Shown: positions 6,520 to 13,669, counted from the first letter of the stretch. The stretch: DNA of 15,149 nt from Clostridia bacterium (GCA_017452335.1 JAFTMP010000137.1:1-15149), one strand, 5' to 3'. Numbers and translations are program-made. The notes: a model not told the origin generated them from the sequence alone.

Positions 6520-7079
6520 ACGGAGATGGTTATCGGGAAATTTGTATCAACTATATGTATGGATTCGGCGTTGACGGCAGAGGCATCTACGTATATGACG
6601 TAAAAAACAACGCCTCTTATTGTTCACCTGACAACCAGTTGTTCTTATCGGAGCGCTCGATATATGCAATAAACTATATCACTTGGTCGCAACTTGATAT
6701 TGGAACACTGCATCTTGATGAGTCGTCAGAAAGCAATGAAAAGCTATCATTCCGGCAGCATATCACCATCGAAAAGTCCTCCTCACGCTTTAAAGCAGAT
6801 ATAAATGGCGAATCGGTATACATTGAGCTTTACGCTGCAGATTCACCGTATTCATTTGGCATTTCCATACAGAGTATGACCGGAGAACAGCTCTATTATA
6901 ATGCCTTTTATGCTCAAAACCTGCCGATCACTGTTTTACTTAAGAAAGATGATGACGAAAAGTCCTGTTTGTCCATCAAAGACTCATTGGGCACGATCAC
7001 CCGTTATGCGATCACTGTTGATGACGGCAAAATCGTAGCGTCAGCAGACGGCAAGACGCTTTCCTATGCAGAATCATAA
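6405..7079 (+). pseudogene. Detached C-terminal part of the BlaR1-type protein (frameshifted)
   Basis: This open frame of 224 codons ends at the TAA at 7077-7079 and joins in sense to the BlaR1 tail if one G is added to the GGGG run at 6402-6405. The joined reading would be '…PFVLSG' then 'EGTDIQLVCTDKKGQ'. It carries 'PIITDLNGDGYREICI', a second calcium-loop-like motif of the kind found once already in the BlaR1 tail. The only start candidate early in the frame is a TTG at 6423 without a ribosome site, so independent translation is unlikely. Base composition is lower in G+C than most of blaR1: 35-43% in the 60-base rows I counted. It may be a true decay event or a sequencing or assembly error in a G run. 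It could also be a join between two different genes. Confidence 0.7.
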
Positions 7080-7138
7080 AACCGCAATGCGATTTTTACC
7101 GAGCATTCTTACTACTGACGAGATGCTATAAAAAAAAC

Positions 7139-7168
7139 ATACGCCCCTGCCAAAAGGCAGGGGCGTAT
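7139..7168 (-). terminator. Rho-independent terminator of the cps-lcp operon
   Basis: A perfect 13-bp stem (ATACGCCCCTGCC and its complement) with a 4-base loop is followed, on the minus strand, by a run of T (complement of A8 at 7130-7137). It lies just after the stop of the LCP gene. On the plus strand it has no good T-run, but it may also limit read-through from the blaR1 side. Confidence 0.92.
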
Positions 7169-7176
7169 CGCGTTTA

Positions 7177-8169
7177 TTACTTTTTCAGCTCATAGAACTG
7201 TTCGATCACCAGTTTTTCAACTGCTTTTTCGTCGACGCTGAATTCCATAAAGTCTTCTCCAACCTTGTTGGTTCCTTCGATGTCTAAAATGCCGCCGAAC
7301 TTGTATTCGTCCATTTTTCTCGAAATCTCCTGGAGCTGTGTTACCGAGCGATCAGTGATCAAATAGTCTGCCATCTCTAAAGATGCCTCTACCACGAACT
7401 CGTCATCCTCTTCCACACAGGTCTTGAAAGACTCACGAAGCGCCTTGACATACTGCTGTTGACGTTCCATTCTGGAAGCGTTGGAGCTATCCTCCAGTCC
7501 TTGACGGGTACGCACATAACGCAGTGCCTGCTCGCCCATCAATGTAACCGTTTCACCCTGCACAAGGGTATCGTCAATGCCGGTAAAATCATCCAACACT
7601 GTCACTGTAACGCCGCCGACCAAGTCATTGAGGACAATTACAGAATCCATTTTCATGGAGACGTAATGGTTTACCTTCACGCCGCGCAAAAGTGCTGACA
7701 CGGCGTCTGCCGTGTTGCGGCAGCTCAAATCTTTACCGTTTCCGTAAGTATGTGCCAGCGCGATCTGCTGCGAGACGGTATCAATCTTGTTGCCCGCCAC
7801 ACCAAGGACGTTCACTTCTGCCACGGTGTCACGGTTGATCTGGATCGCGGTGTATTTCTTTTCAATGTTGTCAAACACGAAAAGCATCAAAAAGTCAGCC
7901 TGCTGGTCATTGTTGTAAGAATCGGAAGTAACTGCACCGTCATACTTATCAAGCCCAAGCACCAAAAGCGTTTCAATACCGTCCTTTAGAACGTATTTCT
8001 GACCCTCGTACTCTACAGTAGACTCTTCCTGTTCCGTTTGCGGGAAATTGCCTTGTCCTTTTTCCCATATTTCCAAAAGCAGCAAGCCCGCTGATATGAG
8101 AAAAACAACACTAAGGGCTATAATGCCATATTTTAAATATTTTCCTGTATCTCTGCTTGCTCTTCCCAT
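7177..8169 (-). CDS. LytR-CpsA-Psr (LCP) family cell-wall glycopolymer ligase
   Basis: This 330-residue membrane-anchored protein has a short cytoplasmic N-terminus, one membrane helix at about 14-33 and an extracellular LCP domain from about 64. LCP enzymes transfer lipid-linked polymers such as capsule or teichoic acid onto peptidoglycan. Family residues visible are D92 in the 'QADFLMLF' strand, R113-D114 in 'QINRDTVAEV', R220 and R222 in 'ALRYVRTR', and R233/R236 in 'ASRMERQQQ'. Part of the region after the first strand differs from the commonest 'RSDT' form, with QAD here. It is the last gene of an operon with cpsC, cpsD and cpsB and precedes a strong terminator. It probably attaches the polysaccharide whose synthesis those proteins control. 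The class is certain; the polymer is unknown. Confidence 0.94.
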   Translation of the reverse strand: MGRASRDTGKYLKYGIIALSVVFLISAGLLLLEIWEKGQGNFPQTEQEESTVEYEGQKYVLKDGIETLLVLGLDKYDGAVTSDSYNNDQQADFLMLFVFDNIEKKYTAIQINRDTVAEVNVLGVAGNKIDTVSQQIALAHTYGNGKDLSCRNTADAVSALLRGVKVNHYVSMKMDSVIVLNDLVGGVTVTVLDDFTGIDDTLVQGETVTLMGEQALRYVRTRQGLEDSSNASRMERQQQYVKALRESFKTCVEEDDEFVVEASLEMADYLITDRSVTQLQEISRKMDEYKFGGILDIEGTNKVGEDFMEFSVDEKAVEKLVIEQFYELKK

Positions 8170-8197
8170 CGTAAAATCCTGTTCTTCCTACAGAAGC

Positions 8198-8884
8198 TTA
8201 CGCGCCCTGCTTCTTGGACTTTCTAACGATCAGAACGATCGCAACAGCGGATACCACCATAATGGAGGCGTATACGGGGATCATGTTGCCAATACCTGCC
8301 TGGGGAGGGTTGGGGTCTGCATTTCCGGTGTTTACAACGATGGCAAAGGGAGAGAACTCCTCTACCTTGAAGGACAGGTAATGCTCGCCGTCCTCTTCGT
8401 ACTTCGTTGCATTGGTGATCAGCTCCCATTCACCGTTATACAGGTGCAGAAGACCAACGAAATTCTTGAGGGTCTCTGCCTTGAAAACGATCTCAAAGTA
8501 GCCGCTGTGGTCTCTGTGGTCATCACAGCCAACATAGCGGATATCAAACAGGTCGCTTACAGCCAGGTCAGTTGCAGGAATACCCTTTTCCTCAGCCAGT
8601 GCCGCAAGCTCTGCGCTGAAGGTGGTCAGATCGGTTGCAGCAACGATCTGCGCATACGCATCTTCCATCTGCAGACGAAGAGCCTCGGGAAGGGTGTCAC
8701 GCTCAGAATAAGGTATGATAACAACCTCTGCCGAGCATTCATCCTCTTCGGGCTCACCCTTGATCAGCTCAGGAGCGGGTCTTCTGGAGGGGGAGGTGAT
8801 GAAGGAGCCGGGTGCTGCAAATGCCGCAACACTCATGTTTACTACCATCAAAGCCATTAAAAGAATCGTCAATACCTTTTTCAT
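8198..8884 (-). CDS. Secreted protein with C-terminal membrane anchor and degenerate sortase-like motif
   Basis: This 228-residue protein has a signal peptide at 1-23 (cleavage likely after AFA), an extracellular body and a C-terminal tail of the wall-anchor type: 'NPPQAG' at 192-197, a hydrophobic segment at about 202-220 and a final RKSKK. The motif looks like the P-P-x-T-G sorting signals of clostridia, but with alanine in place of threonine, so it may no longer be cut by sortase and may simply stay in the membrane. The stretch 'YLSFKVEEFSPFAIVV' at 169-184 is a pattern common just before the anchor in clostridial surface proteins. I do not recognise the rest. It sits between cpsB and the LCP gene, 28 bases before the latter, so it is part of the polysaccharide operon. 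A role in holding or positioning the polymer is a guess. Confidence 0.8.
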   Translation of the reverse strand: MKKVLTILLMALMVVNMSVAAFAAPGSFITSPSRRPAPELIKGEPEEDECSAEVVIIPYSERDTLPEALRLQMEDAYAQIVAATDLTTFSAELAALAEEKGIPATDLAVSDLFDIRYVGCDDHRDHSGYFEIVFKAETLKNFVGLLHLYNGEWELITNATKYEEDGEHYLSFKVEEFSPFAIVVNTGNADPNPPQAGIGNMIPVYASIMVVSAVAIVLIVRKSKKQGA

Positions 8885-8924
8885 TTTTGAAAATCATCCT
8901 TTCAAGTTTAATTAGTGTAATATT

Positions 8925-9620
8925 TTAATTTTTCGCAAGCACGGAATATCCGAACTCGTTTAATTGACTGATAAATTCGTCGCCCAGCTTTTTGCAAATC
9001 AGCTTCCCCGCTTTGTCAAACAGCGGCGGGCGGCTTTTTGTATTGTGGCAATCGGAACCAAGAAGCTGAACACGACCGCTTTCAAGATATCTGATCGCCT
9101 TGTGTTTACTGCCGAACTGTGTAAAAAACTCGGTGTTCACTTGCATCAATACGCCGTTTTCCAAAAGCTGTTCCCAAACGGAGTCGCTTTGCAAGGACAT
9201 GTACCGTTCAATATGCGCCATAACCAACTGCACATCCCGCGTTCCTGCAAGCTCGATGAGCTCTCTTACAGAATACTGCGTCCATTTGGACATGGTCATT
9301 TCCAAAAGAAGCACCTTGCTTCCTTCTATGCACAATCGACTAAGCTCCTCCATCCTGCCAATGCCCGGATAATACCGTACCTCGGCACCCAGCAGGATTT
9401 TTGGGGCGTCCTGCGGCACTTGAGCCATCAAGCGCTCGTACGACTCTTTTCGTCTTTTTAAAAAGCTTTCCACCGATTCATCGTTGGCATAAAAGTGGGG
9501 AGTTGCCACCACCGTACGCACGCCCTGCTCTCGAAGCATCTTGAGCAGTGCCAAGCTTTCTGCCACATCGCGGCTTCCGTCGTCCATTCCCGGAAGGATA
9601 TGGCTGTGCCAGTCGATCAT
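8925..9620 (-). CDS. cpsB: CpsB/Wzb-type tyrosine phosphatase, PHP family
   Basis: This 231-residue manganese-dependent phosphotyrosine phosphatase of the PHP fold removes phosphates from the tail of the CpsD kinase. All family motifs are present: DWHSHILPGMDDGSRD at the N-terminus (H5, H7, D14), TPHF (H42), GAEVRYY (E80), MAHIERY (H136, R139) and LGSDCHN (D190, H192). The length is typical of ~240-residue members. Its ATG overlaps the stop of cpsD by 4 bases, so the two are translationally coupled, as expected for kinase and phosphatase. A 40-base gap separates it from the secreted protein gene that follows. Confidence 0.96.
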   Translation of the reverse strand: MIDWHSHILPGMDDGSRDVAESLALLKMLREQGVRTVVATPHFYANDESVESFLKRRKESYERLMAQVPQDAPKILLGAEVRYYPGIGRMEELSRLCIEGSKVLLLEMTMSKWTQYSVRELIELAGTRDVQLVMAHIERYMSLQSDSVWEQLLENGVLMQVNTEFFTQFGSKHKAIRYLESGRVQLLGSDCHNTKSRPPLFDKAGKLICKKLGDEFISQLNEFGYSVLAKN

Positions 9621-10408
9621 TTCTGCTGTTCGTCCTTCGGCATTTCGTAATTGCTTTGATAATAACGGTAATACTTATAATAGCGATACTTCTTTCTGTA
9701 TTTACCGTAAGCACCGTTTCCGGACTTGGCTTCGTTCATGACACACCCCAGCACATTGACGTTGGACAGTTTCAAATGTCTGAAGCACGCCTCAAGCTCC
9801 TTCTTCTCGGTATATCCCTCGCGGATTACCACGATCATACCGGTAATCAAATGGGACACTGACAGTGCGTCGGATACGATGTTGACCGGAGGAAGGTCGA
9901 TGACGATGTAATCAAACATCTTTCTCAGATCATTAAGCACCGCTTCCATTCTGCTTGAGCCCAACAGCTCGGAGGGGTTGGGGGGGATATCACCGGAGGG
10001 AAGAATGTACCACTCTTCCAGCAGCTCCGTGCGGAAATCAGCAATGCTTGCGCCCTTGCCCATCAGCAGGTCTGTCAGTCCGGGAGAGCCTTTGATGCCC
10101 ATCTTCTTTGCAACCGAAGGAATACGAAGGTCGCCGTCGATAAGCAACACCTTGCTTCCCTTTTCTGCCAGCACGTAAGAGAGGTTTACAGCCGTTGTAC
10201 TTTTTCCCTCACCGCGCATGGAGCTGGTTACGCCGATAACCGGACATTTTTCCCCTTCGGGAATGGTGAATTCCAAATTCGCACGAAGCAGTTTATACTG
10301 CTCCGTTGCGGTAAATTCCAAATTTTTATGCAGTGTTTTCTGGTTTTCTGCCGGTGCGAATGACGAACTCTTGTGCTTCCGCTTGTGTTTCTTCTGAAAT
10401 AAACTCAT
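9617..10408 (-). CDS. cpsD: CpsD/Wze-type tyrosine kinase (BY-kinase)
   Basis: This 263-residue cytoplasmic bacterial tyrosine kinase controls polysaccharide assembly with the membrane protein CpsC. It has the 'EQYKLLRANLEF' segment at 36-47, Walker A VTSSMRGEGKST at 60-71, Walker A' VLLIDGDLR at 87-95 and Walker B YIVIDLPPV at 167-175. The C-terminal tail at 234-254 holds ten tyrosines alternating with lysine and arginine, the cluster that is autophosphorylated in this family. In Gram-positive bacteria the kinase and its membrane activator are separate proteins, as here. It starts 20 bases after cpsC with an AGGTGA ribosome site, and its end overlaps the phosphatase gene. The assignment is firm. 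Confidence 0.97.
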   Translation of the reverse strand: MSLFQKKHKRKHKSSSFAPAENQKTLHKNLEFTATEQYKLLRANLEFTIPEGEKCPVIGVTSSMRGEGKSTTAVNLSYVLAEKGSKVLLIDGDLRIPSVAKKMGIKGSPGLTDLLMGKGASIADFRTELLEEWYILPSGDIPPNPSELLGSSRMEAVLNDLRKMFDYIVIDLPPVNIVSDALSVSHLITGMIVVIREGYTEKKELEACFRHLKLSNVNVLGCVMNEAKSGNGAYGKYRKKYRYYKYYRYYQSNYEMPKDEQQK

Positions 10409-10428
10409 GCTTGTTCACCTACCCTTCG

Positions 10429-11217
10429 TCAATTCTGTTCTTTCTTGTCGCTATGGTGCTTGCGCTGGTAATAATACCCATACCGTTTCGTACCCGTATT
10501 CATCAGATCGGGAATCTTTGCAAGAATGGGATAATCGTAGGTCTGAAGCACATACTCTTCATCGTGGATGGTATCATCCAGCATTGCCGCAATCGCAACA
10601 CCCAGTGCACAAACCAGTGCACCAAGGATCAAGCCCACTGCCGTGTATTTGGTGATACTGGGACCAACCTTCTGCAGATCGGGCACCGCATCGTCCACGA
10701 CCTCCATGGAGGCACCGTCAATGATCGCGGAAATTCGATTGCGCAGAACCTCTGCAATGCAGTTTGCAATACGCACTGCCTCATAGGGATCCTCGGTGGT
10801 CACCGTTACTTTCAAAATCTCCGTATCGTTCGCAGCGCCCGCAGAGACCATCTTCACAAGCTCTTTGTATGTGTAAGAAACACCCGATTCCTCAATAACA
10901 CGCTCCAGCGTGGCTCGGCTTTTCAAGATTACACTATAAGTCTTTACCAAGCTTTGCGCTGCCGTGATCTCAGAAGAGCTGAAACTAATCGAAGCGTCCC
11001 CTATGGAAACAGAGCTGTTATTCACATAGAGCATTACAGACGATGAATAGGTGGGGGCTACAAAAAACGCGGAATACACAAAGCCTATCATCCCCGTGAG
11101 CAACCCTACCACAACGATCAGCCACGCCTTTTTCCACAAAGACTTTGCAATGTGAAACAGATCTATCGCATAATATTCTTTTTCTCTGTCTTTGATGTTC
11201 TTATCCTGTCTTTCCAT
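10429..11217 (-). CDS. cpsC: CpsC/Wzd-type chain-length regulator and kinase activator
   Basis: This 262-residue Wzz-family membrane protein has two helices, at about 31-53 and 191-213, with an extracellular domain of about 137 residues between them. The cytoplasmic tail after the second helix carries 'DDTIHDEEYVLQTYDYPILAKIPDL' at about 214-238, the segment that meets the CpsD kinase in this family. It sets polymer length and activates CpsD. The ATG at 11217 follows GGAGAG. It is the first gene of the operon, and a promoter with a perfect TATAAT lies about 115 bases upstream. The assignment is secure; the polymer type is not visible. Confidence 0.96.
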   Translation of the reverse strand: MERQDKNIKDREKEYYAIDLFHIAKSLWKKAWLIVVVGLLTGMIGFVYSAFFVAPTYSSSVMLYVNNSSVSIGDASISFSSSEITAAQSLVKTYSVILKSRATLERVIEESGVSYTYKELVKMVSAGAANDTEILKVTVTTEDPYEAVRIANCIAEVLRNRISAIIDGASMEVVDDAVPDLQKVGPSITKYTAVGLILGALVCALGVAIAAMLDDTIHDEEYVLQTYDYPILAKIPDLMNTGTKRYGYYYQRKHHSDKKEQN

Positions 11218-11327
11218 CCAAAACTCTCCGTTATCTCAAAACACCTCACCACTCAACCCACTTTCACGGATGATTTTTGGAGCAAATCCCCGTGGCGATG
11301 CCGAGTAGATATACTAACCTCATTTTC
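11218..11327 (-). promoter_or_regulatory. cpsC leader with a hairpin
   Basis: The predicted 5' untranslated region of the cps operon is about 110 bases long. At 11265-11294 it can form a hairpin with arms CACGG/CCGTG and GATTT/AAATC, a 7-base loop and a small internal asymmetry. There is no T-run, so it is not an intrinsic terminator. I could not match it to a known riboswitch. It may affect mRNA stability or translation. Confidence 0.4.
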
Positions 11328-11333
11328 CGTTTC

Positions 11334-11362
11334 ATTATATCACAACTCTCTTTCTTTTGCAA
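11334..11362 (-). promoter_or_regulatory. Promoter of the cpsC-cpsD-cpsB-anchor-lcp operon
   Basis: On the minus strand TTGCAA (11362-11357) is followed after 17 bases by a perfect TATAAT (11339-11334). Transcription should begin near 11327. It is the best promoter match upstream of cpsC. The -35 matches four of six positions. Confidence 0.75.
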
Positions 11363-11463
11363 CACCTATTTTTATTTTTTTTCAAAAAATTAAACTGCCT
11401 TCAGGCACCGTTTTTTGCGCATTTTGACAGACTTGCTTTAAATCTGCAGGCAAATTCAAAAAA

Positions 11464-11483
11464 CTTGTTGACAAAACAACAAG
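11464..11483. promoter_or_regulatory. MarR-type operator 1
   Basis: The inverted repeat CTTGTTG-N6-CAACAAG covers the -35 element of the promoter in front of the MarR-type gene. The same half-sites recur in the second repeat downstream. MarR proteins usually bind such palindromes in their own promoters, so autoregulation is likely. Confidence 0.75.
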
Positions 11484-11496
11484 CTTGTGCTATACT
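11468..11496 (+). promoter_or_regulatory. Promoter of the MarR-acyltransferase-GT8 operon
   Basis: TTGACA at 11468-11473 and TATACT at 11491-11496 are separated by 17 bases, a near-consensus sigma-A promoter. It is bracketed by the two CTTGTTG/CAACAAG palindromes. Confidence 0.85.
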
Positions 11497-11499
11497 GCA

Positions 11500-11520
11500 C
11501 TTGTTGTTTGATACAACAAG
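11500..11520. promoter_or_regulatory. MarR-type operator 2
   Basis: The inverted repeat CTTGTTGT-N5-ACAACAAG begins 3 bases after the -10 and ends just before the ribosome site of the MarR-type gene. Its half-sites are the same as in operator 1, and the two centres are about 36-37 bp apart. Bound repressor here would block the transcription start. Confidence 0.8.
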
Positions 11521-11532
11521 TTGGAGGAGAAT

Positions 11533-11994
11533 ATGGAAGAACGCTATAAAATTTTCACCTTGTTTTTGACGAGCATCCGCCGCAACATTCACAAAATTCA
11601 GACCCACGAGATGGCGAAATACAATTTAAAAAGCCACCATCTTTCATGCCTTCATTACTTGTATAAGGCAAAATCCTTAACGGCAAAGCAGCTTTGCGAC
11701 ATCTGCAAGGAGGACAAAGCCAACATTTCAAGAGCGCTGGACTACCTTGAGACCAATGGATATCTGATCTGCCGTTCCAGCGCCAAAAAGCGCTATAACA
11801 GCCCCTTTGAACTGACTGAAAAGGGGCGCGCCGTGGGACGGTCGCTTAGTGAAAAGATTGAAAAAATGACCGCCAAAGCCGAGGAGGGACTCAGCGACGA
11901 GCACAAAGCCATTCTTTACGAGAGTCTTGCAAAAATCAGCAGCAACCTGCAAAACATGTGTTCCCTTTATCAAACCGAGGGCTCCCCGGAGTAA
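11533..11994 (+). CDS. MarR family transcriptional regulator
   Basis: This 153-residue winged-helix regulator has the usual MarR size. The DNA-binding region covers about 49-100: 'LTAKQLCDICKEDKANISRALDYLETNGYL' gives the helix-turn-helix and 'AKKRYNSPFELTEKGR' the wing. Flanking helices at both ends would form the dimer. I start at the ATG at 11533 because GGAGGAG lies just before it; an in-frame TTG at 11521 would overlap that site. Two matching palindromes sit on the promoter, which points to autorepression and control of the acyltransferase and glycosyltransferase genes that follow in the same direction. The ligand is unknown. The neighbours suggest a lipid or envelope signal, as with FabT-type MarR proteins, but the operator here differs from the FabT site. 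Confidence 0.92.
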   Translation: MEERYKIFTLFLTSIRRNIHKIQTHEMAKYNLKSHHLSCLHYLYKAKSLTAKQLCDICKEDKANISRALDYLETNGYLICRSSAKKRYNSPFELTEKGRAVGRSLSEKIEKMTAKAEEGLSDEHKAILYESLAKISSNLQNMCSLYQTEGSPE

Positions 11995-12045
11995 GAGGAA
12001 CAGCAACGCCCCTGCAAAATCTTGCAAAGGAAAGGAGGAGATTTT

Positions 12046-12834
12046 TTGGATAAGAGAAAAGTGATCTACTACAGCGATGAGCTAAATGATGAATTTTCCA
12101 CCGCCAAGATCACGCCCCGCATCATTGACGGCAATTATAGCTATTGCCGCGACTCCTTTTTGGCAAAGATCTCCCGCTTTTTCTGCTACCGCTTGATTGC
12201 CGCACCGCTTGCATTCCTTTACACAAAATGCTCCTTTCACCACAAGATCATCGGAAAGGAAAAGCTGCGCGCAGTAAAAAAAGGCGGCTATTTCCTTTAC
12301 GGAAATCATACCCAGGATATCGCGGATGCCCTCATTCCCAGCATGCTGACCCTTCCAAAAGCAAGCTATGTGATCGTGCATCCAAACAATGTTTCCATGC
12401 CCATCCTTGGAAAAATCACCCCCTATTTGGGCGCACTTCCCCTGCCGGACGATCTGACTGCTTACAGAAACTTCATCAAAGCCCTTGAGCGCCGATACGC
12501 CGAAGGTAACGCCGTGGTGATCTACCCCGAGGCGCATATTTGGCCCTATTACACCGATATCCGCCCCTTCCCCGACACCTCCTTTCAGTATCCCGTAAAG
12601 CAAAGCGCGCCCGTTTTCTGCTTTACCAACACCTACCAAAAAAGACGCTTTGGGTCAAAGCCCAAGATCGTCACCTATATTGACGGACCCTTTTATCAAG
12701 ACACAACCCTTCCCCCGCGCATACAAAAAAAGGAACTGCGCGACCGCGTGTATGCCTGCATGAAAGAGCGGGCAAAACGCTCCAACGTGGTTCAAATTCA
12801 ATATATCAAAAAAGAAGAAGATCACAATGGTTAA
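12046..12834 (+). CDS. Lysophospholipid acyltransferase-like protein (PlsC superfamily)
   Basis: This 262-residue protein has the PlsC-type layout: the histidine block 'YGNHTQDIAD' with H88, then 'IYPEAHIWPYY' at 159-169 as the second, substrate-binding block, with a hydrophobic stretch near 45-65 that may touch the membrane. PlsC-type enzymes move an acyl chain onto a glycerophosphate or another hydroxyl. The histidine block reads H-X5-D (H88, D94) or H-X2-D (D91) and not the standard H-X4-D. I recall the 'NHTQ…YPEAH.WPYY' combination from a clostridial subgroup. The likely start is TTG at 12046, 5 bases after AGGAGGAG; an earlier in-frame TTG at 12022 lacks such a site. It follows the MarR gene by 51 bases and overlaps the GT8 gene by 8 bases. 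The substrate is unknown. Confidence 0.85.
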   Translation: MDKRKVIYYSDELNDEFSTAKITPRIIDGNYSYCRDSFLAKISRFFCYRLIAAPLAFLYTKCSFHHKIIGKEKLRAVKKGGYFLYGNHTQDIADALIPSMLTLPKASYVIVHPNNVSMPILGKITPYLGALPLPDDLTAYRNFIKALERRYAEGNAVVIYPEAHIWPYYTDIRPFPDTSFQYPVKQSAPVFCFTNTYQKRRFGSKPKIVTYIDGPFYQDTTLPPRIQKKELRDRVYACMKERAKRSNVVQIQYIKKEEDHNG

Positions 12835-13669
12835 TATTTTGTTTTGCGGAAACGACAAGGTTTTCGACGGAGCTCTTACCTGCGCGCTGTCCATTTTAAA
12901 GCGCACAAGCAATCCCGAGCCCTTTACGTTTTATATTTTTACCATGGATGCCACCCACATCAAGGAAAGCTACCGTCCCATATCCGACAGGCAGTGCGCC
13001 TTCTTTGAAGAGGTGGTCAAAAAGCACAATCCCGAAAACAGAGTGGTCAAAATAGACGTCAGCGCGCTTTACAAAAAGGAATTTGACCGCTGTCCCAACG
13101 AAGACGCCTACTGCTCTCCTTATACCTTACTGCGCCTGCTTGCCGATCTGGTAGAGGGCATGCCCAACAAAATACTCTATTTGGATATCGACGTGCTCTT
13201 TAACAGAGACATCCATCTGCTTTATGACAAAAATATCGAAGGGTATGAGTATGCGGCGGCAAGAGACCATTACGGAAAATATCTGATCTACCCCAATTAT
13301 ATCAACGCAGGCGTTCTGCTCTTAAACCTGCGGGAGATCAAGAGAACGGGACTGCTCAAAAAGGCGCGCCGTCTCATTCAAACAAAAAAGCTGGTCTTTG
13401 CCGACCAAAGCGCGCTTATTCGCGCCACCAAGCATAAAAAAGTACTTCCCCAGCGCTTCAACGACCAAAAATTCCTGCACAAGCACACCGTCGTGCGCCA
13501 TTTTTCCAAGCGCCTCTTCTGGCTTCCCTACCCCCACACCGACAATATCAAGCAGTGGCAGGTGGGAAAAGTGCAAAGAGTGTTCCGCTACGACCAATTT
13601 GATGACGTACTGTATGAATATATTTATCTGCGAGAGAAATTCAACGAAGGAGCCGCATCCAATGAATAA
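12827..13669 (+). CDS. Glycosyltransferase family 8 protein
   Basis: This 280-residue GT-A fold transferase is a retaining enzyme that uses an NDP-sugar. The metal-binding D-x-D is 'YLDIDVLF' with D120 and D122. 'NYINAGVLLLNL' at 157-168 and 'FADQSAL' at 191-197 are typical GT8 blocks, and 'VRHFSKRLFW' places the late metal-binding histidine at H225. No signal peptide or membrane segment is seen, so it acts in the cytoplasm, possibly at the membrane face. The ATG lies inside the end of the acyltransferase gene (8-base overlap), and its own end overlaps the next GT8-containing gene by 8 bases, so the three genes are translationally coupled. The sugar donor and acceptor cannot be read from sequence. 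Confidence 0.93.
   Translation: MVNILFCGNDKVFDGALTCALSILKRTSNPEPFTFYIFTMDATHIKESYRPISDRQCAFFEEVVKKHNPENRVVKIDVSALYKKEFDRCPNEDAYCSPYTLLRLLADLVEGMPNKILYLDIDVLFNRDIHLLYDKNIEGYEYAAARDHYGKYLIYPNYINAGVLLLNLREIKRTGLLKKARRLIQTKKLVFADQSALIRATKHKKVLPQRFNDQKFLHKHTVVRHFSKRLFWLPYPHTDNIKQWQVGKVQRVFRYDQFDDVLYEYIYLREKFNEGAASNE

Noticed and set aside
7080..7138. A separate plus-strand terminator for the blaR1 operon
   Set aside because: Only a weak AGCAT/ATGCT pairing with a large loop is present. The strong hairpin next to it has its T-run on the minus strand.
8048..8860. A 270-codon plus-strand open frame opposite the LCP and secreted-protein genes
   Set aside because: It spans the junction of two well-supported minus-strand genes, has no ribosome site and encodes no recognisable domain. 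It is a mirror frame of the real genes.
10333..11046. A 237-codon plus-strand open frame opposite cpsC and the start of cpsD
   Set aside because: It overlaps two certain genes of the cps operon. The predicted protein is rich in histidine and cysteine without any pattern.
12082..12639. A 185-codon minus-strand open frame opposite the acyltransferase
   Set aside because: The acyltransferase on the plus strand has both conserved blocks and a strong ribosome site. The antisense frame has neither domain nor start signal.
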